Below, one piece after another: positions 36,308-45,878 of a stretch of DNA of 49,012 nt. Under the pieces are notes generated by a model. That model searched no databases and was not told the origin of the DNA. It saw nothing but the letters and a program-made list of their open reading frames with translations. The stretch's first letter is position 1, and each line of letters opens with the position of its first letter. The DNA lies in the NCBI GenBank assembly GCA_045110315.1, contig JBGCFY010000142.1, positions 1 through 49,012 of the forward strand, given 5' to 3'. The position numbers were made by a program, and so were the translations under genes. The stretch comes from CALFBG01 sp045110315. GTDB lineage: Bacteria > Bacteroidota > Bacteroidia > Chitinophagales > Saprospiraceae.

Positions 36308-38443
36308 TTATCTTAAGGTTATTTTTATGGTCTGTCCTTTAATTGTTGTTCCTGGTTTGATAGATTGTCTTACTACTTTCCCGTATCCATTGATAGATAC
36401 CGATAATCCTCGGTTTTCTAAAACAAATAGGGCGTCTCGTAATCCCATTCCGTTGACATTGGGAACGACGTTTTTAGATAAGGTTCTGGATTGAATCCGT
36501 AAACTATCAGAACGCGCATTGAGTACTCCCCATTCTTTTTTAGTAGCAGGATAATAAGCCAAGTCAATTTGATCCATCACCTTCTCTAAATCTTTCACTT
36601 TCCCTACGGTTCCTACTGGTAATTTTTTATTCGCCAATTTTGGTTTTGGTGTAAGGTTAATGGCTTCGTGCAATTGAATTTTAGTTGCAAAACAGCGATC
36701 CGCAATTTCTCTAAAAACGGGTAAGGCAACTTCACTTCCATAAATCCCATTTTGTTTCGGATCGGTAATCACTACAATACAAGAGTACATTGGATTTTCT
36801 GAAGGAAAGTAACCCGCAAAAGAAGCTTGATATCGAATATTTGCTTTAGGCTTAAATTTTCGATAATTAATTTGCGCTGTTCCCGTTTTACCAGAAAAAT
36901 TATATTTACTAGATCGTAAGCTACGAGCGGTACCGTCACTGACAACCGCTGCGAGTAATTCTTGTGCTTGCGCAATTGTATTTTTGCTGGCGATTTTCCG
37001 TTTGATAATCGTAGGCTTAAAAACTTCTTGTACTTCTCCGAAATTTTGAATCTGATCAATCAAGTACGGTTTCATCATGACTCCGTTATTCGCTACCGAG
37101 TTATAAAAATTCAGCAACTGCAGCGGCGTAATGGTCAATTCGTATCCGATTGACATCCAAGGTAAAGTTGTTCCGCTCCATCCATCTTTTTCGCTGTAAG
37201 CGTCTTTAATGTAAGGAGAAGCTTCCCCTTCTATTTCTATTCCTAGTGGAATATGAAGGTTCATATCTTTTAAGCGTTGAATAAATCGATTCCCATTATT
37301 TTTTTCTCCGTGAGGATTATTTCTTCCATAATGCTTTTGTACCAGTTTAGCGATACCCACGTTAGAAGAGATTTCAAATGCTCGTTTCACCGTCGTAGAA
37401 TCCAAGCGATGATAAGATGCATCGAGCATCACTTCTTCAAAAAAATCGGCACGACCTTGTTCTAAGTTGATAGAATCTGACAACTTGATGTAGCCATCTT
37501 CCAACAAAGCCATCATGGCTGCAAGTTTAAAAGTTGAACCAGGTTCCGTTGCCGAGCCAATGGCATAATTATAAAGCTCTGACCAACCATTTTTTACTTT
37601 TCCGATGTTAGAAATGGCGCGAATTGCTCCTGTTTTCACTTCCATCAGGATAGCTGTTCCATGATCTGCTTGATGATAGTTTAGCCCTCGCAAAAGCGCT
37701 TCGTGGGTAATGTCTTGCAAGTTGACATCAATTGTACTAACGAGATCATTTCCATTTTCAGGTTCAATTTCGGTAAGATCATTAATTGGTATCCAAGTAT
37801 TGTGAGACACCCGTTGCATCAATTGTTTTCCTGCGGTACCACCGAGTATTTTGTCGAAGTATCCTTCCAAACCAACTGGTTTGGCTCCTTCTCTAACGTA
37901 ACCGATCGTTCTGCGCGCTAGCATTCGAAAAGGTCTTTCACGTTTGCTTTGTCGCTTAACGATAAAACCGCCTTTGTAGCGACCAAGTCGAAAGAGTGGG
38001 AATTTAGAAATTCGTTCTAACTCTGTATAACTAACATTTTTCTTAATCAATAAATAACGTTCTCCATCCTTGCGTTTTTGTTCTAGGTATCCTCGCATTC
38101 CACCGACAGTATAGTCGGTAAAAACGTGTGTGGCTAGACAAACGGCAAGTGAGTCGAGGTTTTGTTGAAAAACTTCTTCACTCATGGCAGTGGACTTTAA
38201 GTCCATTCGTATTTCAAAGAACGGTAGCGAAGTGGCTAACAAACTGCCATCTTCTGATAAAATATTTCCTCTTTCCGCGTTAACGGGAAGATATTTTACA
38301 TATAAGCTATCTCCTCTCGCTCGCCACTTTTCTCCCTCTAGCACGCTAATCTGAATGGCTTTCCCAAAAATGATTACAGCTACGATACAAATGAGCGCTA
38401 AGACAATATAAATCCGTATTAGTACCTCGTTTTTAATATTCAT
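36308..38443 (-). CDS. ftsI: Septal transpeptidase FtsI (class B PBP with PASTA)
   Basis: A 711-residue class B penicillin-binding protein. Membrane anchor at about 9-30, dimerisation domain, then the transpeptidase domain with SxxK at Ser303 (PGSTFKLA), SxN in ISSNVGIAK and KTGT in FSGKTGTAQ. The C-terminal 65 residues (VVPNVNGMGLRDALFVLENRG onwards) form one PASTA domain, a feature of Bacteroidota and Gram-positive FtsI. It crosslinks septal peptidoglycan in partnership with FtsW. It begins 20 bp after the ftsL-like gene. Confidence 0.97.
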   Translation of the reverse strand: MNIKNEVLIRIYIVLALICIVAVIIFGKAIQISVLEGEKWRARGDSLYVKYLPVNAERGNILSEDGSLLATSLPFFEIRMDLKSTAMSEEVFQQNLDSLAVCLATHVFTDYTVGGMRGYLEQKRKDGERYLLIKKNVSYTELERISKFPLFRLGRYKGGFIVKRQSKRERPFRMLARRTIGYVREGAKPVGLEGYFDKILGGTAGKQLMQRVSHNTWIPINDLTEIEPENGNDLVSTIDVNLQDITHEALLRGLNYHQADHGTAILMEVKTGAIRAISNIGKVKNGWSELYNYAIGSATEPGSTFKLAAMMALLEDGYIKLSDSINLEQGRADFFEEVMLDASYHRLDSTTVKRAFEISSNVGIAKLVQKHYGRNNPHGEKNNGNRFIQRLKDMNLHIPLGIEIEGEASPYIKDAYSEKDGWSGTTLPWMSIGYELTITPLQLLNFYNSVANNGVMMKPYLIDQIQNFGEVQEVFKPTIIKRKIASKNTIAQAQELLAAVVSDGTARSLRSSKYNFSGKTGTAQINYRKFKPKANIRYQASFAGYFPSENPMYSCIVVITDPKQNGIYGSEVALPVFREIADRCFATKIQLHEAINLTPKPKLANKKLPVGTVGKVKDLEKVMDQIDLAYYPATKKEWGVLNARSDSLRIQSRTLSKNVVPNVNGMGLRDALFVLENRGLSVSINGYGKVVRQSIKPGTTIKGQTIKITLR

Positions 38444-38463
38444 GTTTCACGGACCAGCTTTCC

Positions 38464-38781
38464 TTATTTCTTAATTTTAATTTTTTTCGGCTTGCCTTTT
38501 CTAGGATGTAAACCCAGCGGTGCGACCCGTTTGGCAATTTCAGATTCTTTACTATTAAACATGAGCTCGGCTTTCAGTGCCATGTAATGCCATCTCAACT
38601 CTTTTACTTCTTTTTGCAAAGTTTGAATCTGACGTACTTTTTTTTCAGCGTAATGAGCGTTTGCGATGTAAATCACCGTCAAAAAACTCAAGAAAAAGAC
38701 GAAAGGCAAATTCTTGAGGATCAAAGAGGCGCTAAGGTCTCCCAAGGCCATATAACTTTTAACTCGTTTTTCTTTTGCCAT
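38464..38781 (-). CDS. ftsL: FtsL-like cell division protein
   Basis: A 105-residue bitopic protein. Basic N-terminus, one membrane segment (LPFVFFLSFLTVIYIA, about 25-41), then a coiled coil of about 45 residues (EKKVRQIQTLQKEVKELRW) and a basic tail. Sequence similarity in this family is low; the call rests on topology, size and position between rsmH and ftsI. It matches the FtsL/DUF6597-unrelated small dcw protein seen in other Bacteroidota. It would act with FtsQ to activate FtsWI. Confidence 0.88.
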   Translation of the reverse strand: MAKEKRVKSYMALGDLSASLILKNLPFVFFLSFLTVIYIANAHYAEKKVRQIQTLQKEVKELRWHYMALKAELMFNSKESEIAKRVAPLGLHPRKGKPKKIKIKK

Positions 38782-38897
38782 AAATTACAACCAGTACTTC
38801 TAGTGGCGCGCAGATTTAAGCTTTTTTCAATTCACTAATTAAAATGTACACGATCGCTGAAGTTATTTAAAATTCGTTTTTTCAATTTTTATCGTAA

Positions 38898-39809
38898 TCA
38901 ATCTTTCTTATTCTTTGGTTTTTCGGCAATCCGCATTTTTGCACTTCTTGCTCTTGGGTTCCTAGCCGTTTCTTCATCGGAAGCCAAAATTGGCTTTTTA
39001 GTGATCAGCTTGAAAGGTCGTTCAATATTTCCATAAAAATCTTGCGTAAAACTTCCGTCTACGTTACCCGTTTTCAAAAAGTTCTTTACCAACCGATCTT
39101 CTAAAGAATGATACGAAATCAAGACCAACCGACCATTCGGTTTTAGTACTTCATTGGCATCAACTAAAAACTCTTCTAGTACTAAAAGCTCCTCATTCAA
39201 TTCAATTCTTAATGCTTGGAAGACCTGTGCTAAATAACGATTTCGATTTCCCCGAATTAAAGGCTCTAATAATTGTAAAAAATCTCCAATCGTCAGTAGC
39301 TTTTTTTGGTGTCGATTAGCGACAATATGTTTAGCCAAGGTTTTTGCGTTACGCACTTCCCCGTACTTACTGAACATTTCCTGTAAATCTGCCGCAGTAT
39401 AATCACTTAAAATGTCACTTGCTTTTCGTTCTTGCTGTTGATTCATTCTCATGTCCAACAGGGCTTCAAAACGATACGAAAAACCTCGTTCTGCTTTATC
39501 GAGTTGATGAGAAGAAACGCCAAGGTCTCCTAAAATTCCATCTACTTGAGTAACTCCTGCCAAACGCAAAAACTTTTTGAGGTAGCGAAAGTTATGTGGA
39601 ATGAAATGTAACCGTTCATCCGAAAAAACATTAGCTACCGCTTCTTCGTCTTGATCAAAAGCGAATAGTCGCCCTTTGGCGCCTAACTGATCTAAAATTA
39701 ATTTGGAGTGTCCGCCGCCACCAAAAGTGACATCGACGTAAACGCCATCTTCCTTTATTTTTAATGCTTCGATACTTTCGGGTAATAAAACTGGATCGTG
39801 ATATTCCAT
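38898..39809 (-). CDS. rsmH: 16S rRNA (cytosine-1402-N4) methyltransferase
   Basis: A 303-residue SAM-dependent methyltransferase acting on C1402 of 16S rRNA. N-terminal YHDPVLLPESIEAL, SAM loop DVTFGGGGHSK, GDLGVSSHQLD and RGFSYRFEALLDMRM, and C-terminal SYHSLEDRLVKNF are the family signature. Its ATG shares one base with the mraZ stop codon (TAATG), so the two are translationally coupled. Confidence 0.98.
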   Translation of the reverse strand: MEYHDPVLLPESIEALKIKEDGVYVDVTFGGGGHSKLILDQLGAKGRLFAFDQDEEAVANVFSDERLHFIPHNFRYLKKFLRLAGVTQVDGILGDLGVSSHQLDKAERGFSYRFEALLDMRMNQQQERKASDILSDYTAADLQEMFSKYGEVRNAKTLAKHIVANRHQKKLLTIGDFLQLLEPLIRGNRNRYLAQVFQALRIELNEELLVLEEFLVDANEVLKPNGRLVLISYHSLEDRLVKNFLKTGNVDGSFTQDFYGNIERPFKLITKKPILASDEETARNPRARSAKMRIAEKPKNKKD

Positions 39810-40276
39810 TAAGCTACTTCGTTTTCATCCTCCAAATCTCCCATCACGTCTTCTGCCAACGCTTCGAAGTTTTCTGGTTCTTCTTCTACATTTCGATCAA
39901 ATCGTTCTCTTGCCCAAATTTCAACAGTTCCTTTAATTGGTGCGAGCACCACCTCTTTATCAATTCCTGCATATTCCAACAAACGCTTCGTCAATAAAAC
40001 TCGATCGGCGCTATCTGGCGTTACTTCCGTAGCACCGCGATAAAAATACCGAACAAATTCTCGATTCTTTTTCACGTAAGTATTAAGCTTGTTAATGCGA
40101 TAAGTAATTTTTTCCCACTCTTTCTTGGTGTATAAAACCAAACATTTTTCAAACCCTCGGTTAATGACAAAGCTCTCCCCTTCTCCTTCTACCAACTTTT
40201 TGAGTAGTGTAGAAGGAAGCCTCATACGCCCTTTAGCGTCTATCTTGCAGTCAAATTCACCAAGTATTTGAGACAT
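39809..40276 (-). CDS. mraZ: Transcriptional regulator MraZ
   Basis: A 155-residue protein with two SpoVT/AbrB-like halves: GEFDCKIDAKGRMRLPSTL at the start and ATEVTPDSADRVLLTKRLLEYAG in the second half. It is the first gene of the dcw cluster. In E. coli MraZ represses its own promoter by binding TGGGN repeats spaced 10 bp; the same arrangement is seen just upstream here, so autoregulation is likely. Confidence 0.97.
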   Translation of the reverse strand: MSQILGEFDCKIDAKGRMRLPSTLLKKLVEGEGESFVINRGFEKCLVLYTKKEWEKITYRINKLNTYVKKNREFVRYFYRGATEVTPDSADRVLLTKRLLEYAGIDKEVVLAPIKGTVEIWARERFDRNVEEEPENFEALAEDVMGDLEDENEVA

Positions 40277-40303
40277 TAAGTCGTTTTTTTACAAATCTTG
40301 CTT

Positions 40304-40344
40304 CAAAAATAACAGAAATTCCCACAACTTACCACAAATTCCCA
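40304..40344 (-). promoter_or_regulatory. dcw promoter overlapped by MraZ boxes
   Basis: On the minus strand a -7 box TATTTTTG (40311-40304) fits TAnnTTTG. Upstream of it are three direct repeats: TGGGA (40344-40340), TGGTA (40334-40330) and TGGGA (40324-40320), exactly 10 bp apart. A TTTG at 40338-40335 could be the -33 element with a 23-bp spacer. MraZ bound here would cover the promoter. The start codon is 28 bp downstream of the -7 box. Confidence 0.75.
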
Positions 40345-40784
40345 CCAATTTCGCAAAAAAAGTTTTCCACAAGTTTATGCTTAAAAAAATGTGAGGTGTA
40401 AATTATCTCTAAAATTCAGTGAATGACTAAGGGCTGAAGCTTGGAATAGCAACATCTTATATCGGTTTTGGGACTTAGAATATAAAGGAAAACCTATATT
40501 CCTAAGATCGTTTTTCTCAGTATGTTATATATCTAAAAAGAGTATAAACTTGCGGTAAGATATGCTAAAAATTTATAAGATGCAATTTTCAACTTTTTTT
40601 ACTAAGCATTGAAAGGCGGTGACGCATAATTTTAAATAGCAGTGATGCTAAAATAAGTACTAGGACTAATTAATTCACTTACTTCACTTGCACCATCTTT
40701 TGAGCAGTCTCTTCGTTACTCAAAATCTAACACAATTTAATGGTGAAAAAATTTTGGCTGAGTACTTAGCCGAGTAGAAAAGGT
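40345..40784. other. Gap between mraZ and GT2 gene
   Basis: AT-rich region upstream of the dcw promoter. It includes a TA-flanked repeat copy (40654-40768). No gene seen; one TTTTCCACA DnaA-box-like site occurs at about 40363-40371. Confidence 0.4.
40654..40768. mobile_element. TA-flanked MITE-like element, deleted copy (115 bp)
   Basis: TA and AAGTACTAGGACTAA at the left, GAGTACTTA at the right. It matches copy 1 (16032-16197) at both ends but lacks the central ~50 bp that hold the hairpin. Non-coding. It lies 16 bp beyond the stop of the GT2 gene. Confidence 0.72.
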
Positions 40785-41558
40785 TTACCGTTGAGGCGTA
40801 TCCGTCTTCTTTTCTAGCGAAGAAGGCGTTTCTTTTTTGTAAGCACTAAAAAAGCTATTCCAGCGCATTTGGATGACACCTTTCATTGCTTCGCTGATGA
40901 TACTACTATTCATTTTGGAAGTACCTTCTACCCGATCCACGAATGTAATTGGCACTTCTTCGATGCGAAAACCTAGGGAGCGAGTAGCAAATTTCATTTC
41001 AATTTGGAAAGCATAACCAATGAAGCTGATCTTCGATAAGTCTAATGCTTCCAACACTTTGCGGCGATAACAAACGAAACCTGCCGTCGGATCTTTGACG
41101 GGCATTTGAGTAATTAAACGCACATACCACGAAGCACCATAAGATAAAAGAATTCGATCAATCGGCCAATTTTCAAGTTTCCCACCTTTAACGTAGCGTG
41201 ATCCTACGGCTAAGTCGGCGCCACCAACACAAGCTTTGTATAAACGCAATAAATCTTTAGGACTATGAGAAAAATCGGCATCCATTTCAAAAAAGTACTG
41301 ATATGATCGATCTAAACCCCATTGAAAACCATTAATATAAGCGGTACCGAGACCAAGTTTTCCAGCGCGTTCTAAAAGGAACAAACTATCCGTATGCGTC
41401 TTTTGTAATTCTTTTACTATTTGCCCCGTGCCATCTGGAGAACCGTCATCCACAATCAAGATGTGGAAAGATTTTTCTAAAGCATATACTGCGGCAATTA
41501 TTTTCGCAATATTTTCTTTTTCGTTGTAAGTAGGTATGATTACGAGGCTATCTGACAA
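40785..41558 (-). CDS. GT2 glycosyltransferase, polyprenol-phosphate mannose synthase type
   Basis: A 257-residue cytoplasmic GT-A enzyme. VIIPTYNEKENI at the start, DDGSPDGTG (nucleotide-binding) and DADFSHSP (DxD metal motif, about residue 92) match the DPM1-like family, which transfers mannose or another hexose from a nucleotide sugar to polyprenyl phosphate. The C-terminal membrane domain seen in longer members is absent; only a short Lys/Pro-rich tail follows. The product lipid sugar would serve O-glycosylation or surface polysaccharide. Donor is uncertain. It stands alone upstream of the dcw region. Confidence 0.9.
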   Translation of the reverse strand: MSDSLVIIPTYNEKENIAKIIAAVYALEKSFHILIVDDGSPDGTGQIVKELQKTHTDSLFLLERAGKLGLGTAYINGFQWGLDRSYQYFFEMDADFSHSPKDLLRLYKACVGGADLAVGSRYVKGGKLENWPIDRILLSYGASWYVRLITQMPVKDPTAGFVCYRRKVLEALDLSKISFIGYAFQIEMKFATRSLGFRIEEVPITFVDRVEGTSKMNSSIISEAMKGVIQMRWNSFFSAYKKETPSSLEKKTDTPQR

Positions 41559-42329
41559 AGTAAAATAGTTAAGTTTTTGTATACGTTTTTAATGAAGGCT
41601 CCTTCCCTCTTGCAGTTAAAATAGCTTTTAAATAATTAAGGAATTTCCTTACGTAAATTCAGAAAAAATTCAATCTGCCCAAAGGCTCACAAGCTAGCGA
41701 CCATATTTCGAAACAATATCGTGAAGATTTTATTCTATCCACAAATTTGTAATAAAAATACTTGCGTTCCAAATATAAAAATTAAATTTCATATTATCGT
41801 CCCTCTAAATTTGGAAAAGTCAATTTGCTGACGATCAAAAATGATATTGAATTCCCTTACTCAGCTCTGAAACAGCAAACAAGGAACAATAATAGTATTC
41901 AAAAACCATATTCATCGTACACCTAAGAATATTTCTTCTTGAAAAGCTGCAAAACATATTCCAAAAAAGTACTATTTGTTCATTTTAGGTAAAAAACCGA
42001 TCGGAAAGGAGTTCAATACACTGAAGTTGTTTAATAATTCGAAAAGCAGTTGAGAAGCAGAGTTTTTTGTTCAAATTGAATCTCTTTTTTGAGTCCACAG
42101 CACCGCTCCGGAGGATTAAAAAGCTAAAAGTTGGACAAAAAAATCAATTCGTAAACATTTTTGGAGTTTTTAAACAACTTCTATAACCTATAGTCAGTCT
42201 CAATTAAATTCTAAGTTTATTTTTGGAAAACGCAAAGTTTTCTGGACGGAGTAAAATTGGAGATACAGGAGCACTTGTAGTAAAATGATGGTCTCATTTT
42301 TTGAGCCACGCAACCACACCGGTAAGATC
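41559..42329. other. Long AT-rich gene-free region
   Basis: 771 bp between two minus-strand genes. It contains the dispersed repeat at 42023-42181 and otherwise only AT-rich sequence. No gene or RNA structure was recognised. Confidence 0.45.
42023..42181. repeat. Dispersed 159-bp repeat with 11-bp inverted ends
   Basis: GAAGTTGTTTA at 42023-42033 is mirrored by TAAACAACTTC at 42171-42181. In reverse complement it shares its left 45 bp with 16425-16470 and its inner and right blocks with 2041-2220. Non-coding. No clear target duplication was seen. Confidence 0.7.
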
Positions 42330-42857
42330 TTAGTTTGCCTTTAAATCGTGTAGCATCGCTTTTAGCATCCGTTTGACGATTAATTGGTGAAATGGCTTTA
42401 CAAAGAAGAAGTATATCCGCCCTAAGCGATTGTGAAAATCAACAATCGTGGTAACGGTTAATTCGCGCTGTTCCGCTACAACCTCCGTTAAAAACAAAGA
42501 AACTCTAAAGTCTAGATGTTGGTCATCCGCACCTAAAATCATTTCTTGGATTGATCGTTCGTAGACTTTAAACAAGCCCAATTGGTCTCCTGCTTTGAAA
42601 TCTGCTTTAGCCAATATGGAGGCAGGATCATCGACTGCAGCTCCCGTTTTCAGACCAATTAACCCTACGATTTTATTTCTCAACTCAAATAGATAGGCTA
42701 CCCAAGGAGGCGCAGCAGTAAAAAAAGCCTTTGCAACCCTATTTAAATCAACCTTAGCTTCGGGATCGGTGATTGAGGCCCGATAGCTATCCGCATAATC
42801 ATATTTGCGTTGTGCTAAAACTGATGCTTTAGGAATTATGACTTTTTCAATTTTCAT
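42330..42857 (-). CDS. DUF2867 domain-containing protein
   Basis: A 175-residue protein covering one DUF2867 domain: DYADSYRASITDP at the start, FTAAPPWVAYLFELRNKIVGLIGLK, EMILGADDQHLDFRVSLFL and the ending FHQLIVKRML. The domain also occurs at the C-terminus of some NAD-binding epimerase-like proteins; here it is alone. Fold is thought to be lipid- or ligand-binding, but no activity is established. It lies 49 bp downstream of the E1 gene on the same strand, so it may be co-transcribed. Confidence 0.8.
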   Translation of the reverse strand: MKIEKVIIPKASVLAQRKYDYADSYRASITDPEAKVDLNRVAKAFFTAAPPWVAYLFELRNKIVGLIGLKTGAAVDDPASILAKADFKAGDQLGLFKVYERSIQEMILGADDQHLDFRVSLFLTEVVAEQRELTVTTIVDFHNRLGRIYFFFVKPFHQLIVKRMLKAMLHDLKAN

Positions 42858-42906
42858 AAACTGAAGATGAATCGTGAACTTCCTCTTGCGGCTCTCCAGA
42901 GAGAGA

Positions 42907-45312
42907 TTACAACTGAGGAAATCTTTGCGGTAATGCTTCGTGCATCATATTATAAATCACTTCAAAGATATCTTCTGGATTAGGTTTGCAAAAATAATCG
43001 CCGTCTGAACCAAATGGCGGACGGTGAGCAGGTGCCGTAATCGTTTTTGGCTCTGTATCCAAATAACGATAACCATCTTGGACTTCCAATACTTGCTGCA
43101 TCATGTAAGAGCTTGCTCCGCCGGGTACATCTTCATCCAAGAAGACGACTCTATTCGTTTTTTTCAAAGAAGCTACAATCCCCATTTCCAAATCGAAAGG
43201 CAATAAGGTCTGGACATCAATTAATTCTACTGAAATTCCTTGTTGTGCTAATAAAGCCACTCCTTCCTCAGCTACTCTTACACAAGATCCATAAGTAACT
43301 AAGGTTACATCTGTTCCTTCAGAAAGTACTTCGGGCACGCCCAAAGGTACGGTAAAACTAGTGAGATTATCTGGGAATTTTTCTTTTAAACGATATCCGT
43401 TCAAGCATTCGATCACGAGTGCTGGATCATCTGATTGTAATAGAGTATTGTAAAAACCTGCCGCTTGGGTCATATTTCGAGGGACGCAAATATACATACC
43501 ACGTAAAGCGTGTATCAACATTCCTAATTGAGAACCAGAATGCCAAATTCCTTCAAGTCGGTGACCTCTCGTTCGGATAATTGCTGGAGCTTGTTGTAAG
43601 CCATTACTTCGATATCTCAAGGTAGCTAAATCATCTGTCAGCGGTTCTAAACCATAAATTAAGTAATCCAAATATTGAATTTCTGCAATTGGTCGTAGTC
43701 CTCGCATTGCCATTCCAATGGCTTGTCCCATAATCGTCCACTCTCGAATTCCGGTATCAAAAACCCGTTTTTCACCATATTTTTCTTGTAATCCGGCAAA
43801 GCCTTGATTCACATCTCCAATATAACCTACATCTTCCCCGAAGGCAAAAAAGCTAGGATCGCTACTCAGTTTAGCATCAAAAAGTTTATTTAAAATTTCG
43901 TACCCATTTTTCATAGGAGCATCCTCCGAAAACTCAGCAGGAACGACGGGTATCCGTAAAGCAGATTTAGAAGATTCGCTGTACAATCGAGTATCGTAAC
44001 GCTCATGACCTAAGTCCTTCATCTCCGCAATCCAGCTAGACAAAGCCTCTTTTCCTGCTCCGGTGAGTTCAATCGCTTGAAATTGTGCTCTTCTAGCGAT
44101 TTGCAAGGTTTCTCCCAAGGTAGGATTGATTAGGCTATTTAATTCTTTGATAAATTGAGTCGCCAAATTAGGATCTGCAAAGTTAATACTTGATAAAATA
44201 CCGATTACCAAGTGAATTTGCTCTTTTACAGGATTGCTAAAAGCCTCCCAAGCCCTTGCTTTACAAGCTCGTACGTAAGTTTTAGCTTCTTTTTCAATTT
44301 CTTCTAATTCCGAGGCAGTAGCGATTTCCGATTCAATCATCCAGTGTTTCATCACCAAGATGCAATCCTTTTCTTTCTCCCAGTTTAATCTTTCTTTCGA
44401 CTTGTATCTTTCGTGCGAACCAGAAGTAGAATGACCTTGTGGCTGCGTCAACTCCTTCACATGAAAGAGTGCCGGTATGTGTGTGGTTCTAATTTTTTCA
44501 ATTCCAGTAGTATACATTTCTCTCAAGCCTACGTAATCCCAACCGTTGATTACGTGAATATCCATTCCTTCTCCTTTTTCATTTAATTTGAACCCAGAAA
44601 GAATCTCCGAGATGCTTTGTTTGGTGGTTTGGTATTTTGCGGGAACGGAAATTCCGTAGCCATCATCCCAAACTGAAATCCCCATGGGAACTTGCATAAC
44701 ACAGGCGGCGTTAATCGTTTCCCAAAATACACCTTCAGAAGTACTGGCGTCCCCAATGGTACAAAAACAGACTTCGTTTCCTAAATTAGAAAAGCCCGTG
44801 CTATCTTGTAAAGCTTCACTTTCTCGATATTTCTTAGAAGCTAAAGCTAGGCCAAGACCGCGAGCCATTTGTCCTCCCGTACTAGAAATATCAGAAGATA
44901 TATTGTGAATGTTGGTGTGTTCTGTCCATTCGCCATTTTGATCAACGCTAGGAGAAGCGTAGTGGCTATTCATTTGCCGACCGCCCGAAAAGGGATCGTT
45001 TACCGCATCTGCGTAGAGCTGTGCGAAAAAGTCTTCGACGGTAGATAGTCCTAAAGCGAACATAAAAGTTTGATCTCGATAATAACCAGATCGCCAATCT
45101 CCTTTTTTGAAGGCGCGTGCCATGGCTACTTGAGGAACTTCTTTTCCGTCACCTAAGATCCCAAATTTAGCTTTTCCTGTTAGCACCTCTTTTCGACCAA
45201 GTAAACTAGTCTCTCTGCTAATACAACAAGTTCTGTAATCTTCGATGGCTTCTTTTATAAAAGCCTTGCTAAGCTTCGCTTGATCGCGCTTAATCACTAC
45301 GTTATCTGTCAT
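42907..45312 (-). CDS. 2-oxoacid dehydrogenase E1, fused alpha and beta subunits
   Basis: An 801-residue thiamine-diphosphate enzyme. The alpha part (about 1-400) has the ThDP motif GDASTSEGVFWETINAAC, followed by WDDGYGISVP. The beta part (about 470-801) shows FAFGEDVGYIGDVNQGF, the cofactor-activating region and VTYGSCVRVAEEG. The fused form is common in Bacteroidota and is annotated as branched-chain (2-oxoisovalerate) or pyruvate-type E1. Substrate cannot be settled from sequence. It would decarboxylate the oxoacid and pass the acyl group to an E2 lipoyl protein; no E2 or E3 gene is nearby. Confidence 0.92.
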   Translation of the reverse strand: MTDNVVIKRDQAKLSKAFIKEAIEDYRTCCISRETSLLGRKEVLTGKAKFGILGDGKEVPQVAMARAFKKGDWRSGYYRDQTFMFALGLSTVEDFFAQLYADAVNDPFSGGRQMNSHYASPSVDQNGEWTEHTNIHNISSDISSTGGQMARGLGLALASKKYRESEALQDSTGFSNLGNEVCFCTIGDASTSEGVFWETINAACVMQVPMGISVWDDGYGISVPAKYQTTKQSISEILSGFKLNEKGEGMDIHVINGWDYVGLREMYTTGIEKIRTTHIPALFHVKELTQPQGHSTSGSHERYKSKERLNWEKEKDCILVMKHWMIESEIATASELEEIEKEAKTYVRACKARAWEAFSNPVKEQIHLVIGILSSINFADPNLATQFIKELNSLINPTLGETLQIARRAQFQAIELTGAGKEALSSWIAEMKDLGHERYDTRLYSESSKSALRIPVVPAEFSEDAPMKNGYEILNKLFDAKLSSDPSFFAFGEDVGYIGDVNQGFAGLQEKYGEKRVFDTGIREWTIMGQAIGMAMRGLRPIAEIQYLDYLIYGLEPLTDDLATLRYRSNGLQQAPAIIRTRGHRLEGIWHSGSQLGMLIHALRGMYICVPRNMTQAAGFYNTLLQSDDPALVIECLNGYRLKEKFPDNLTSFTVPLGVPEVLSEGTDVTLVTYGSCVRVAEEGVALLAQQGISVELIDVQTLLPFDLEMGIVASLKKTNRVVFLDEDVPGGASSYMMQQVLEVQDGYRYLDTEPKTITAPAHRPPFGSDGDYFCKPNPEDIFEVIYNMMHEALPQRFPQL

Positions 45313-45878
45313 ATCTTTTTGATTTCTTTGGTTAGGAAATTAGGCGTTTTATCTTCCTACTTTATCAATCTGCTCATAAAACACCTGTCATTGACCTTAT
45401 CTTAAAAATCTCACGACGAGCTTATTTCAATATTCAACAATTCCATTCGCGTCAGATTTCGTACAAAAATACAAAAAAAACCTCAAAAACCCCTAGTTTT
45501 TCCCCGACTGATTTTGCACAAAACAGACACTTTATTCGGTAGGTATAATCTTAAAACACTATTTCGAAATAAAATTTGCAAACCATCATGGTTATTCAAA
45601 ATAAAATTTTACGTCTTATTTTGGCATATAATTAGCGGGATTAGGATGAAAGTCGCTTAATTGTCTTTACTAAACGATTTGTTAAGGCTCAAAATTTGTA
45701 TTTAACCTTACTTTAACAAGGAATAGGGCGGGTAAAACTTTCATTTTATTTGAAATATCTATATTTTTGCCTTGTGGTTGATCTCTTAAGAAGATTAGAA
45801 CATCTTCCATTGCTAACTGTTCAAGTATAGAACAGTGAATTATATTAACTAATTATAATTACTAAACATAAATTGATA
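45313..45878. other. Divergent intergenic region
   Basis: 566 bp between the E1 gene and the divergent DUF1573 gene. It holds a promoter for the latter; the E1 promoter must be here too but was not assigned. No gene seen. Confidence 0.45.
45739..45769 (+). promoter_or_regulatory. Bacteroidota-type promoter of DUF1573 gene
   Basis: A -7 box TATTTTTG (45762-45769) fits TAnnTTTG exactly. TTTC at 45739-45742, with a 19-bp spacer, stands at the -33 position with one mismatch to TTTG. The leader to the ATG would be about 100 nt. Confidence 0.55.
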
